Source: Candidatus Bathyarchaeota archaeon (GTDB lineage Archaea; Thermoproteota; Bathyarchaeia; Bathyarchaeales; Bathycorpusculaceae). Taken from it: 64,000 nt of DNA. Positions within the stretch are counted from its first letter, which is position 1, and every line of letters begins with the position of its first letter. Location: contig JACAEK010000024.1 of the NCBI GenBank assembly GCA_013388895.1, forward strand, positions 110,977-174,976, given 5' to 3'. The position numbers were made by a program, and so were the translations under genes. A model generated the notes under the pieces. It made no database searches, had not been told where the DNA came from, and saw only the letters and a program-made list of their open reading frames with translations. This document shows positions 1 through 8,768 of the stretch, in pieces.

Positions 1-818
1 GGCAAGATGCCCATTGCTAAGCCAAGCAACTGTGTATAATGCAGTATCGGAATCCCATAGGTTTCGTTAAACATTTTTTCTATGCGCAGTTCGTTTGTGT
101 CGTACATTATGTGGCAGAAAGGACAAATCGTTACCAGAGCCTGTGCGCCAACCATTTTAACATGATTTAATTTGTCTCTTGCAAGTTGCAATGCAATTTT
201 GTCGCTTATGCCAACGCTTGGCGCGCCGCAACATTCCGTTTCATCCATATAATCTAAGCATGTGGCGCCTGTTGCTTCAATGAGAGTTTTAAGAGTTTTG
301 GGATCTTCTGGATCGTCAAATCCAATGTATTCTTTTGGCCTTAGGATGTGACAGCCGTTGTGCTCAGCCACTTTGAACGCTGTAAGCGGTTTTACGACGG
401 CATTCTTTATTTTCTCCAAGCCTATGTCTTCGATTAACGCTTGCATTATGTGCTTCGCTTCTATTGTGCCCTTGAACTCTAAGCCTGCCTCTTTCAAATG
501 ACTGTTTATGTCTTCCCGCAAAGCCTTATCTTCTTTCAGCATTTTGTTAACTTTTTTCAGCGTACCAGCGCAGCCAGGGCAGAGCGTTAAAATGTTTAAG
601 CCTTTCTGTTCAGCCAATGCTAGATTTCGTGCCGCCAGTATAAGCATCATTTCGTGGCTGACTGGGTCCAATGGAAGACCGCAGCAATTGAATTCTGGCA
701 TTTCAACAAGCTCAACGCCCAATTTCTGCATGACTTTCCGAGCTGAGATTTCGAATGCTGACACACGGTAGGGGATTGCGCACCCAAGAAACATGAGATA
801 TTTGTTTTTCTCTGCCAT
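1..818 (-). CDS. hdrB: Heterodisulfide reductase-type subunit B (HdrB), 3' end cut by window
   Basis: Translating the minus strand from the ATG at 818 gives MAEKNKYLMFLGCAIPYR and then two CCG modules: a first set with FNCCG and CPGC, and a second with ECCGAP and ICPFC. These are the ligands of the two non-cubane [4Fe-4S] clusters where HdrB-family proteins reduce a disulfide (CoM-S-S-CoB in methanogens). The reading frame is open to base 1, so the last residues lie outside the window. It starts 4 bases after the hdrC stop, as the last visible gene of the operon. The natural substrate is unknown here; no methanogenesis genes are visible. Confidence 0.93.
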   Translation of the reverse strand, partial: MAEKNKYLMFLGCAIPYRVSAFEISARKVMQKLGVELVEMPEFNCCGLPLDPVSHEMMLILAARNLALAEQKGLNILTLCPGCAGTLKKVNKMLKEDKALREDINSHLKEAGLEFKGTIEAKHIMQALIEDIGLEKIKNAVVKPLTAFKVAEHNGCHILRPKEYIGFDDPEDPKTLKTLIEATGATCLDYMDETECCGAPSVGISDKIALQLARDKLNHVKMVGAQALVTICPFCHIMYDTNELRIEKMFNETYGIPILHYTQLLGLAMGIL

Positions 819-822
819 CTTT

Positions 823-1347
823 CTATTCACCTTTCTTTTCTATATGCTTCGCGAAACCCACATTGCAGAGTGTTTTGCGTATGCTTTCAGGGTTACCGCG
901 TGGTAATGGCGGCAATCCGACGGATTCTCGTTTCTTTATTCGCAAATCTGGAATTTTGTAAGCATAACCCGACGCGAGTATGCTCGCGGCTTGCTCCTTA
1001 AAAACCTGTGGAATACAGCCTCTTTCAGCTGCTAGGTTTCTTAGTACGCGTATGACGCTTGCGACTTCAACGTCTTGTGGACAACGGTCAGTGCACGTGA
1101 AGCAAGAAGCACACAGCCACAAGGTGTCGCTGTTTAGCACTCTATCTTTCAATCCTAACTGTGTCATGCGGATTATTTGTCTTGGCCTGTAGGTTTCGCT
1201 GAATCTTGCAACAGGGCAGTCTGAAGTGCATGTTCCGCACTGGAAACAGCGCATCAGTTTTTCTCCGCCGTGCATCTTGGCGATTTCGTACTTGAATTTG
1301 GGGTCAATTTCTGAAGCTTTTATTCGTTCTTTTTCTTTTTCAGCCAT
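823..1347 (-). CDS. hdrC: Heterodisulfide reductase-type subunit C (HdrC)
   Basis: 174 residues with two [4Fe-4S] motifs in the first half, RCFQCGTCTSDCPV and CASCFTCTDRCP, in the HdrC/GlpC arrangement. HdrC is the electron wire between the FAD subunit HdrA and the catalytic HdrB in the cytoplasm. Its ATG shares a base with the upstream mvhD stop, and hdrB begins 4 bases downstream, so the three are very probably translated together. Length fits the family. The N-terminus is rich in Lys/Glu before the first cluster. Confidence 0.93.
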   Translation of the reverse strand: MAEKEKERIKASEIDPKFKYEIAKMHGGEKLMRCFQCGTCTSDCPVARFSETYRPRQIIRMTQLGLKDRVLNSDTLWLCASCFTCTDRCPQDVEVASVIRVLRNLAAERGCIPQVFKEQAASILASGYAYKIPDLRIKKRESVGLPPLPRGNPESIRKTLCNVGFAKHIEKKGE

Positions 1348-1784
1348 TAGGCTTTAGCCTCCATATTTTTTAATGGGCTTGGTCCAAGCTTTCTTATTTG
1401 TTCAACCATGTCCCGTACGATGGCGGCGAATCTGTCGCCTTCGCTTGCGGAAACCCATTCCAGTCGCACACGTTCTGGCTCAATTCCAAATTCTTTAAGG
1501 ACTTTTCTTAGGAGGGCAACTCTTCTTGAAGCCTTAAAGTTTCCAGTTAAGTAGTGGCAGTCTGAGGGCAAGTGGCATCCAGCAACGAGTACTCCGTCAG
1601 CGCCATCTTTAAACGCTTCCAGGATAAAGGCTGGGTCTATTCTGCCGCTGCACATGACGCGGATGATTCGAATGTTTGGTGGATATTGAATTCTGCTTAC
1701 GCCTGCCAAGTCTGCGCCTGCATAGCTACACCAGTTACATAGGAAACCGATTATTTTCGGTTTGAATCCGTTGTTTTTGCTCAT
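1347..1784 (-). CDS. mvhD: MvhD-type [2Fe-2S] electron-transfer subunit
   Basis: 145 residues from the ATG at 1784 ([19 protein letters not shown]). Cys residues sit in CNWC, VMCSGR and [10 protein letters not shown], the pattern of the F420-non-reducing hydrogenase delta subunit, whose [2Fe-2S] cluster feeds electrons into HdrA. The open frame continues upstream, but this ATG overlaps the hdrA stop as ATGA and gives the family start. No hydrogenase genes are in the window, so the electron donor could be a formate dehydrogenase or another partner; that is inference. Confidence 0.92.
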   Translation of the reverse strand: MSKNNGFKPKIIGFLCNWCSYAGADLAGVSRIQYPPNIRIIRVMCSGRIDPAFILEAFKDGADGVLVAGCHLPSDCHYLTGNFKASRRVALLRKVLKEFGIEPERVRLEWVSASEGDRFAAIVRDMVEQIRKLGPSPLKNMEAKA

Positions 1785-4700
1785 GCTGTTGCCTCCTCCA
1801 TTAAGGCGGCTTTGACTTGGGCTAGTATTTCTTCGGTTGTGAAGTGTCCCATCGTGATGGCTTTGGTTGGACACGCTGTGCCGCATGCCCCGCAGCCTTT
1901 GCATAGGGCTTCAATTACGTGTGCTACAGGTTTTCCTTCTTTTTCCTTTATTTCTATGGCATTGTAGGGACATAGATATTCACAAATTCTACAACCGCTA
2001 CATAAATCTTCGTCAACGTTTGCCACAATTCCTTCCATCTCAAGCGTCGATTTCGAGAGTATAGTAGTTGCTCTTGCCGCTGCTCCACAAGCTTGCGAAA
2101 TGCTTTCATCAATGTATTTAGGCGAGTGCGCCATGCCACATAGAAATACGCCTTCTGTTGCGAAGTCTAGTGGTCTGAGCTTCATGTGAGCTTCAAGAAA
2201 GAAGCCATCTTTTGTGAGTGGCACTTTAAGCATTTCAGCCACACGCTTATTGTCTGGATTCGGAATTGTAGCAGCACTTAATACTACGAAGTCTGGTTCT
2301 AGCTCAATTTCTTCTTTTAGTATTGGCTCCCAAAACAATAATTTCAGTTTTCCAGGCTCGCTTGTGACCTGAGGTTTTCTATCGTCGTCGTAGTTTATGA
2401 ATAATACGCCTTTTGTTGCTGCTTCACGGTAATAGTCTTCTTTGAAGCCGTATGCTCGCAAATCTTTGTATAAAACGTAGACTTCTGTTTCAGGCGATAT
2501 TTCTTTAATTTTTAGGGCGTTTTTTATGGCTTGTCCGCAGCATATTCTTGCACAGTTGGGTCTTTCCTCGTTTCTTGCTCCAACACATTGAATCATAGCA
2601 ACATTTTTTGCCTTGAATCTACCGTTTGCAATTTTTTCTTCCAACTCATGCTGCGTTATTACTTTTGGGTTTTTGCCATAAAGATATTCGGTTGGTTTAT
2701 ATTCTGTTGCGCCAGTTGCTACGATTACGATGCCATGTTCAACCTCTTTCTCCTCACCATCATGCAATGCTATCTTCGATTTGAAATTACCAACAAACCC
2801 AGTTACGTCAGCTACCTCTGCGCCCAGATAAACATGTATCCTCTTATTTCCTTCAACCGCTCGGACTAAATTGTTTAGTTTTTCTTGTGGGTCTTCATTT
2901 TCGAGCAGATAGTGGATTTTGCGTAGGTTTCCGCCTAGTTCTTTTTCTCTTTCTACAAGGTGCACCTCAAAGCCTTGTTTTGCAAGTTCCAGAGCTGCAA
3001 TCATGCCTGAAACGCCGCCGCCGATGATTAAGCCGACTTGTGTAACGTTTATGACAGGCTTTTGCAAGGGTTTCAGAAGTGTTGCTTTTGCAACTATTGA
3101 GCGAACTAGGTCTTTGGCTTTCTCTGTGGCTTCTTTTGGCTCATGCATGTGCACCCAACTGCACTGGTCGCGTATGTTTGTCATTTCGAACAAGTAGGGG
3201 TTTAAGCCAGCCTCTTGAACAGTTTCCTTGAATAGTGGCTCGTGAGTGCGTGGAGTGCAAGAGGCTACGACCACTCTGTTGAGTTTGTGTTGTTCGATTT
3301 TTTCTCTGATTAGTTTCTGCGTATCTTGCGAGCAAGTGTACAGGTTAGCTTCTGCATAGGCTACATTCGGCAAGCTTTTGGCATATTCTACGACTTCTGG
3401 AACGTTAACTACTCCGCCAATGTTGATTCCGCAGTGACAAACAAAAACGCCGATGCGTGGTTCTTCTTTGCTCACGTCTCTTTCTGGCGGATACTCTTTG
3501 ACTGTTACAAGTTTTCCTCTTTCTGGTGCAATTATGCTCATTGCTTTTGCGGCTGCACCACTTGCTTGGGCTACGCTTTCAGGGATGTCTTTGGGAGCGC
3601 TAAAGGCGCCGCAGACGAAAATGCCTTGCTTTGACGTTTCTAATGGTGAGAAATGTTTGGTTTCGCAGAAGTTGTATTTGTTCAGTTCTATGTCCAGAAT
3701 TTTGGCTAGTTTATCTATGTTTTTTGGTGGAGTCATGCCTATTGATAGGATTACCATGTCATATTCTTCTGTTTTGGGCGTTTCGTTCTCCACGTAGTGC
3801 ACATGGAGATTGCCTGTTAACGTGTCTTCAGTTACGCCTGCAACTCGCGACCTTACAAAGCGTATGCCCCATTCTTCTTTTGCTCGATTGCAGTAGTCGT
3901 CAAATTCTTTTCCGTAAGCTCTCAGATCCATGTAGAAAATTGTAGCATCCAGTTTTGAGGGCGTGTGTTCCTTGGCAATTACTGCTTCCTTCATGCCGTA
4001 CATGCAGCAGGCAGCAGAGCAATAGGGGTTGCCAAGTTGAAAGTCTCTTGAACCGACGCATTGGATGAAAGCAATTTTCTTTGGGATTTCGCCGTCTGAA
4101 GGCCTTAAAACCAATCCGCCGTATGGTCCAGAAGCGCTTAAAATGCGTTCAAATTCTATGCTTGTTACAACATTGAGGTAGCGTCCGTAACCGTATTCGC
4201 TTTTCTGTTTTGCATCAAAGGCTTCAAACCCTGGCGCAAGGATTATTGAGCCTACGTTTAAGGTGACTTCGCTGTCTTTCTGTTCGTATTCTATGGCTTT
4301 TGCCTTGCAGATTTCGTAGCATGTGCCACACCCAATGCATTTTTCACGGTCAATCTTATATTTCAATGGGACTGCTTGTGGGTAATCAACGTAGATTGCG
4401 CTTCGTTGGGCTAGGCCTTCATTATACATGTCCACAGCTTCAATTGGACATTTTTGTGCACATAGACCGCAGCCATTGCATTTTTCTTCGATTATGTAAC
4501 GACTGCGTTTTCGAAGTTTCACTTCGAAGTTTCCAGCCTCACCACTTAAGCCCGTTATTTCCGCGTTAGTCAATATGGAAATGTTCGGATGTCTGCCTGT
4601 TGCCACAAGCTTAGGCGAAAGAATGCACATTGAACAGTCGTTTGTTGGAAATGTCTTGTCAAGCTGCGCCATCACTCCGCCTATGCTGGGACCTTGATCG

Positions 4701-4804
4701 ATTAAGTATACTTTGAAGCCTGAATCTGCGAGGTCTAATGAGGCCTGTACGCCGGCAACTCCTCCTCCTACTACGAGAACTGCTCCAACTTTTTTCTTTT
4801 CCAT
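1781..4804 (-). CDS. hdrA: Double-length HdrA (two HdrA flavin modules in one chain)
   Basis: 1007 residues, well above a normal HdrA of about 650. The N-terminal module has an FAD fingerprint (GGGVAGVQ, residues 13-20), a CSMC motif (57-60) and two ferredoxin clusters (CNGCGLC near 109, CIGCGTC near 156). A second module begins with the HdrA-type FVCHCG segment and a second FAD fingerprint (GGGVSGM), and ends with two more clusters (CSGCRIC near 935, CKGCGAC near 970). HdrA is the flavin-based electron-bifurcating subunit. Fused or duplicated HdrA proteins are known in uncultured archaea and sulfate reducers (QmoA/QmoB-like). ATGA coupling to mvhD downstream. Confidence 0.93.
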   Translation of the reverse strand: MEKKKVGAVLVVGGGVAGVQASLDLADSGFKVYLIDQGPSIGGVMAQLDKTFPTNDCSMCILSPKLVATGRHPNISILTNAEITGLSGEAGNFEVKLRKRSRYIIEEKCNGCGLCAQKCPIEAVDMYNEGLAQRSAIYVDYPQAVPLKYKIDREKCIGCGTCYEICKAKAIEYEQKDSEVTLNVGSIILAPGFEAFDAKQKSEYGYGRYLNVVTSIEFERILSASGPYGGLVLRPSDGEIPKKIAFIQCVGSRDFQLGNPYCSAACCMYGMKEAVIAKEHTPSKLDATIFYMDLRAYGKEFDDYCNRAKEEWGIRFVRSRVAGVTEDTLTGNLHVHYVENETPKTEEYDMVILSIGMTPPKNIDKLAKILDIELNKYNFCETKHFSPLETSKQGIFVCGAFSAPKDIPESVAQASGAAAKAMSIIAPERGKLVTVKEYPPERDVSKEEPRIGVFVCHCGINIGGVVNVPEVVEYAKSLPNVAYAEANLYTCSQDTQKLIREKIEQHKLNRVVVASCTPRTHEPLFKETVQEAGLNPYLFEMTNIRDQCSWVHMHEPKEATEKAKDLVRSIVAKATLLKPLQKPVINVTQVGLIIGGGVSGMIAALELAKQGFEVHLVEREKELGGNLRKIHYLLENEDPQEKLNNLVRAVEGNKRIHVYLGAEVADVTGFVGNFKSKIALHDGEEKEVEHGIVIVATGATEYKPTEYLYGKNPKVITQHELEEKIANGRFKAKNVAMIQCVGARNEERPNCARICCGQAIKNALKIKEISPETEVYVLYKDLRAYGFKEDYYREAATKGVLFINYDDDRKPQVTSEPGKLKLLFWEPILKEEIELEPDFVVLSAATIPNPDNKRVAEMLKVPLTKDGFFLEAHMKLRPLDFATEGVFLCGMAHSPKYIDESISQACGAAARATTILSKSTLEMEGIVANVDEDLCSGCRICEYLCPYNAIEIKEKEGKPVAHVIEALCKGCGACGTACPTKAITMGHFTTEEILAQVKAALMEEATA

Positions 4805-4806
4805 AC

Positions 4807-5580
4807 TTATTTGACCTCCAATGCTTTGTAGAAGGGAGTTGTTCCTTCAACGTGGTCTAGGATTATCATGTTTCTTCTACGCATGTTCACAATCTGTCTA
4901 AGGACAGCGGCAGGCTTCATTCCAACTGTCTCTGCCAATTCTTTAACTGAAAACGGCTTAGTCTTGGTTAGAAGATAAAACATGTGCCGAACGAACTCTT
5001 CCCTAATAATATCGTCGAATGTTGCATCAAGTTCCTCTTTTGGAATATGCTCACCATAAACGTTCACGCCTTCCGTCAACTCTTTTTCTCTACCGAGCAA
5101 AACTCTCAATCTAAAGTCAGAAGCAACGTTTTTAGTCGCCAAGATATTCAGCATTAACTTGGACTGTGGCTGTTCATTTCTCAATGGTGACGGACCAAAA
5201 TTCTTTACTTGTTCATAGAAATCTTTCACATGTTGACCGAAGCTTTGCTTTTCGGAAGGCGAATACCAAAGGAGCTTTACACGTTCTGGCTCTAAACCTG
5301 CGAGGGGAATAAGCTTCTTCAATATTTCAACTGTATATTCTGTTTGAAGATTTCCTTCAACATAATGGCAATCAGGCGGATGACAACCAATGAGCAAAAC
5401 ACCATCTGCACCTTTGGCAAAAGTTTCCAACACAGCAACTGGGTCGATTCTGCCGATACACATCACTCGCACAAAACGTATTCTAGGATAGCCCCATATT
5501 CTTCCAGTGCCAGCACTATTCAGCGTGGTGGGTTGACTCCAGTTGCAAACAAAACCAATTATTTTGGGTTTGAACATCAT
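4807..5580 (-). CDS. MvhD-like domain fused to a C-terminal winged-helix domain
   Basis: 257 residues. Residues 1-140 match MvhD (FVCNW, VMCIGRID, GCHPPDCHY), but the second Cys of the usual CNWC pair is Ser. Residues about 145-257 form an added segment ending in a helix-turn-helix-like region (VKELAETVGMKPAAVLRQ) followed by a wing-like strand. The gene overlaps the upstream flavoprotein gene by ATGA and lies 2 bases from hdrA, so it belongs to the operon. The extra domain might bind DNA or just dock to a partner; the sequence does not decide. Cluster ligation may differ from the normal MvhD next to it. Confidence 0.85.
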   Translation of the reverse strand: MMFKPKIIGFVCNWSQPTTLNSAGTGRIWGYPRIRFVRVMCIGRIDPVAVLETFAKGADGVLLIGCHPPDCHYVEGNLQTEYTVEILKKLIPLAGLEPERVKLLWYSPSEKQSFGQHVKDFYEQVKNFGPSPLRNEQPQSKLMLNILATKNVASDFRLRVLLGREKELTEGVNVYGEHIPKEELDATFDDIIREEFVRHMFYLLTKTKPFSVKELAETVGMKPAAVLRQIVNMRRRNMIILDHVEGTTPFYKALEVK

Positions 5581-7310
5581 GCAAACTCCTTCTTCAATGC
5601 ATACGAAATATCAGTTCTGATTTGATCATCCGTAAATCGTTCCATGATAATCGCTTTTTCAGGACACCTCGCACTGCAAATGCCACAGCCTTTACATGAT
5701 AAGTCGTCCACCTGCGCTACTCCTCTTTCATTCTTCTTTATGGCACCGAAAGGACAAACCACGGCGCAGACATTACATCCAGTACACAATGTCTCGTCAA
5801 CAATCGCTTTGTCTGCGTCACATAACCCTTCGTTTAGAAGACATTCACTGCATGGACCACATCCAAGACATCTTCGAGCCTCAACTGTGGCAAGTTCTTT
5901 GGCTTGACTTAAGAGCCTGTCAGCTTCCTCAAAACTTACACTTTGACGCCCTACGTCTACTTGAGGAGCCTTGTATCTTTCAGGTTTTTTGGTTATTTTT
6001 TCCCAGTCTTTAACCCAACTGACACTTTCAGTTTCTTCCTCTCTTCCTGCATGCAGATCCTGCCCATTCAAAAACCGATCAATCGATGTTGCAACCCTCT
6101 TGCCTGCTCCAATAGCCTCAATCACGCTCGCCGGACCAGTAGCTATGTCACCTCCTGCAAAAACGCCTAAAATCTTGGTTTCTAACGTTAGTGAATCAGC
6201 CAAGATTGTTTCCTTGCGTTCATCCAACAGAACAGTTGGTAGACATGAAGTTTCCACGACCTGGCTTATTGCGGGAATTACAGTGTCCACCGTATATGTG
6301 TGCTCACTTCCTTGGATAGGCACTGGTCGCTTTCTGCCGCTTGCGTCGGGTTTTCCCAGTTCCATTCTTAAGCATTCAATCTCTTTAACTCTGGTTCCCT
6401 CACCAATGATTCTTTTCGGTGCTACTAGAAAATGAAACTTCACTCCTTCTTCTTCGGCTGCTTCAATTTCATGTGGAAGCGCGGGCATTTCGTTGCGTGA
6501 ACGACGGTAAAGAATAGTCACCTCTTTTGCGCCAAGCCTCAGCGATGTGCGCGCTGCATCAATTGCGCTGTTGCCTCCTCCAATAACCGCTACTTTTTCG
6601 CCTATGTCAACAGTTTTTCCCTGAGCTACAAGCCTCAAGAATTCAACAGCGTGAAAGACACCATGCAAATCCTCCCCAGGTATCCCAAGTTTGCTGCTCA
6701 ATTGTGCTCCTGTTGCGATGAATACGGCTCTATATCCCTTATCGCGTAAGGTGTCAAGCGTTATGTCTTTGCCAAATTCTACGCCAGTTTCGATTTCAAC
6801 GCCTAAGTCTTGAATGTAGGCTATTTCGTTGGCAACAACGTATTTTCGCAGACGATAGTCTGGAATACCATAACGCATCATGCCTCCAGGTTCAGGCATC
6901 CGCTCAAATACTGTAACTGGATAACCCAACTTTGCAAGTTCGTATGCAGCACTTAATCCAGCTGGACCAGCGCCGACTATGGCAATCTTTTCGCCATGTT
7001 TTTTGAGAATGGAATCAGGCTTTATTCGGCCTTGTTCCCGTTCAATGTCGGCAGCAAGCCGCTTTAAATAACGAATACCTACTGGCTGATCGCTGTTCTT
7101 TCTTGAGCAAGCATCTTGGCAAGGACTGACGCAGATTCTGCCACAAATCGCCGGGAAAGGCATACTCTTCCTAATAAGCTCAACTGCTTCTTTGAATTTG
7201 CCTTGCTGAAGCAAGGAAATGTATCCTTGAACATTCACGTCTGCAGGACATGCGGCTCTACAAGGTGGCAACTTACGCTTTTTCTCTAAAGCGCAACTAA
7301 TAACAGTCAT
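5577..7310 (-). CDS. GltD/NfnB-like FAD-NAD(P) oxidoreductase with C-terminal ferredoxin domain
   Basis: 577 residues. An N-terminal Cys-rich GltD region (PPCRAACP, ICGRICVSPCQDAC) is followed by an FAD fingerprint (IVGAGPAGLSAAYEL) and an NAD(P) fingerprint (VIGGGNSAIDAA), then a C-terminal stretch with CLGCGPC and two [4Fe-4S] motifs (CTGCNVC, CKGCGIC). The family includes the glutamate synthase small subunit and NfnB. As first gene of the Hdr operon, with ATGA coupling, it probably links NAD(P)H to the HdrA flavins or to ferredoxin. No glutamate synthase large subunit is adjacent, which argues against that role. Confidence 0.9.
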   Translation of the reverse strand: MTVISCALEKKRKLPPCRAACPADVNVQGYISLLQQGKFKEAVELIRKSMPFPAICGRICVSPCQDACSRKNSDQPVGIRYLKRLAADIEREQGRIKPDSILKKHGEKIAIVGAGPAGLSAAYELAKLGYPVTVFERMPEPGGMMRYGIPDYRLRKYVVANEIAYIQDLGVEIETGVEFGKDITLDTLRDKGYRAVFIATGAQLSSKLGIPGEDLHGVFHAVEFLRLVAQGKTVDIGEKVAVIGGGNSAIDAARTSLRLGAKEVTILYRRSRNEMPALPHEIEAAEEEGVKFHFLVAPKRIIGEGTRVKEIECLRMELGKPDASGRKRPVPIQGSEHTYTVDTVIPAISQVVETSCLPTVLLDERKETILADSLTLETKILGVFAGGDIATGPASVIEAIGAGKRVATSIDRFLNGQDLHAGREEETESVSWVKDWEKITKKPERYKAPQVDVGRQSVSFEEADRLLSQAKELATVEARRCLGCGPCSECLLNEGLCDADKAIVDETLCTGCNVCAVVCPFGAIKKNERGVAQVDDLSCKGCGICSARCPEKAIIMERFTDDQIRTDISYALKKEFA

Positions 7311-7363
7311 TTCTTTGAAACATCTCCACTATTTCTTTCCGAGATAATAAAAAAGGGGGTTAA

Positions 7364-7981
7364 TCAAGTGCTGACGATTTGGGCTCCTTTCATCTTGCTT
7401 ATCCATGTTTTGTACTGAGATGGAGTCATCAGATCTCTCAATTCTTCCTCCAATGCGATTACATTGTCGGGTTTGAATTCTGCTACCCATCCGGTCTCAT
7501 ATGGGTCCTTGTTGATTGTGGAAGGCTCTTCGTGGATGATATTGTTTATTTTGATGATTTTACCTGAGACGGGAGAGTTTAGATCGAACTTGAATAGCCA
7601 TGTTTCAACGACGCCGAATGGCTTCTCTTTTTTCACTTCAGATCCAACAGGGTCTATTTGGACACTAATTATTCCTTCCATGTGCGTTTGGGCGTAGTCT
7701 GATAGGCCTATCCTTACATTTCCTTCTGAGGTCACAAGTGCCCACATGTGCTTTGAAGTGAAGAGAAGGCGATCTTGAATTAATGGATATTCTGTAGACT
7801 TCTGGGAGTTCTCCATTTTCTTGCGGTCTTTCTTGAGTTCATCGAGACGGATTTGGACAGCTTCGGATACAAACTCGGAGAGACTTTGGTAACGGTTTTT
7901 GTCAAATGTCCCTTCTACTGCGTCCACTAGTTCCTGTCTGACACGAACAGTTCTCCATTTCGTCATATGCTTCAGCACCAT
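7364..7981 (-). CDS. Ribbon-helix-helix protein with GcvH-like domain, lipoyl lysine absent
   Basis: 205 residues. Residues about 8-50 look like a MetJ/CopG ribbon-helix-helix (WRTVRVRQELVDAVE, then SLSEFVSEAVQIRLDEL). Residues about 72-190 align end to end with glycine cleavage H protein (NVRIGLSDYAQ, KPFGVVET, SPVSGKIIKIN, ETGWVAEF). In true GcvH the lipoylated Lys lies in ESVKAVSDL; here the segment reads ETWLFKFDL, so Leu occupies that site and a Lys lies two residues on. It sits 53 bases upstream of the Hdr operon on the same strand. Function unknown; a ligand- or partner-sensing regulator is one inference. Confidence 0.8.
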   Translation of the reverse strand: MVLKHMTKWRTVRVRQELVDAVEGTFDKNRYQSLSEFVSEAVQIRLDELKKDRKKMENSQKSTEYPLIQDRLLFTSKHMWALVTSEGNVRIGLSDYAQTHMEGIISVQIDPVGSEVKKEKPFGVVETWLFKFDLNSPVSGKIIKINNIIHEEPSTINKDPYETGWVAEFKPDNVIALEEELRDLMTPSQYKTWISKMKGAQIVST

Positions 7982-8005
7982 TCACTTGATTCTAATATTA
8001 CCGAA

Positions 8006-8656
8006 CTATTGTTTTGCATCGTTCATCATTTCACTTAGTTCGGCATCGCTTAGCGGCGACATTGGTCTGGTTTCAAGCTTGGCGAGAAATTTCTTGTACT
8101 CTTCGAACTTCAAGAGTTCCTCAAGTTCCTTAGAAGCTTCTGGGTTGTTGGGCTGAATTTCCACTATCCACTGATACGCATCTCCATTCAAAACGTATGG
8201 GTCATCAATGACTTCTTTGTTGACTTTAACTATTGTTCCTTCAACTGGAGAGTAGATGTCATGGATGACGAATGGCCACCCAGCTGCTGTTTCAACTACT
8301 CCGAATGGCTTGTCCTTAGAAACTTGTTCTCCGATTTTTCCTGTTTCGACATAGACTATTCCTATGAGTTGGCTTGGGAAATATTCAGATACTCCAATTT
8401 TGACGTTTCCTTCTTTTGTTAGACTTGCCCAAATATGTCTCGGCGTGTAGAATCGTTGTCCTTGTACTTGATCAACTCTGCCGTGCCTGTCTCGCTCTAG
8501 GTATTCTTTTACTCTTTCTTTGGTTAGTGTTTCCAAGCGATGGCGAATTGCTTCTGAAACGAATTCAGACAGATTTTGCAGCTCTTCTTTCTCAAGTTCC
8601 TTTTCTATTTCTTCCACGAGTTCTTGACGAACTTTCACATTTTTCCATTCTGGCAT
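8006..8656 (-). CDS. Second ribbon-helix-helix/GcvH-like fusion, no lipoyl lysine
   Basis: Paralogue of the neighbouring fusion. RHH region WKNVKVRQELVEEIE with LSEFVSEAIRHRLETL, then a GcvH-like fold (NVKIGVSEY, KPFGVVET, SPVEGTIVKVN, YQWIVEI). Between the conserved Glu and SPVEG there is a four-residue insertion, and the segment contains no Lys at all, so lipoylation at the normal site is impossible. I chose the ATG at 8656 because GGAGGGG lies 6 bases upstream; two in-frame ATGs (8671, 8662) precede or touch that site. The C-terminal 25 residues are unique. Confidence 0.8.
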   Translation of the reverse strand: MPEWKNVKVRQELVEEIEKELEKEELQNLSEFVSEAIRHRLETLTKERVKEYLERDRHGRVDQVQGQRFYTPRHIWASLTKEGNVKIGVSEYFPSQLIGIVYVETGKIGEQVSKDKPFGVVETAAGWPFVIHDIYSPVEGTIVKVNKEVIDDPYVLNGDAYQWIVEIQPNNPEASKELEELLKFEEYKKFLAKLETRPMSPLSDAELSEMMNDAKQ

Positions 8657-8700
8657 ACACATCCCCTCCATTTCTGCAAGCAGTATATATGGCGCACGCG

Positions 8701-8745
8701 TTATAAATACATAATGCTTATATAAAACTTACTAGTAAATACTAT
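8701..8745. promoter_or_regulatory. Divergent promoter region with TTACTAGTAA palindrome
   Basis: AT-rich gap between the minus RHH-GcvH genes and the plus PhoU/AbrB gene. TATA-like boxes are seen (TTATAAATAC at 8701, CTTATATAAAAC at 8718). A 10-bp perfect palindrome TTACTAGTAA lies at 8729-8738, a plausible operator. GGAGAGG precedes the plus-strand ATG. Confidence 0.45.
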
Positions 8746-8768
8746 AAATACTAGGAGAGGCACATTTC

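Noticed and set aside
2531..3945. Several plus-strand frames inside hdrA
   Set aside because: They are antisense to a gene with strong motifs throughout.
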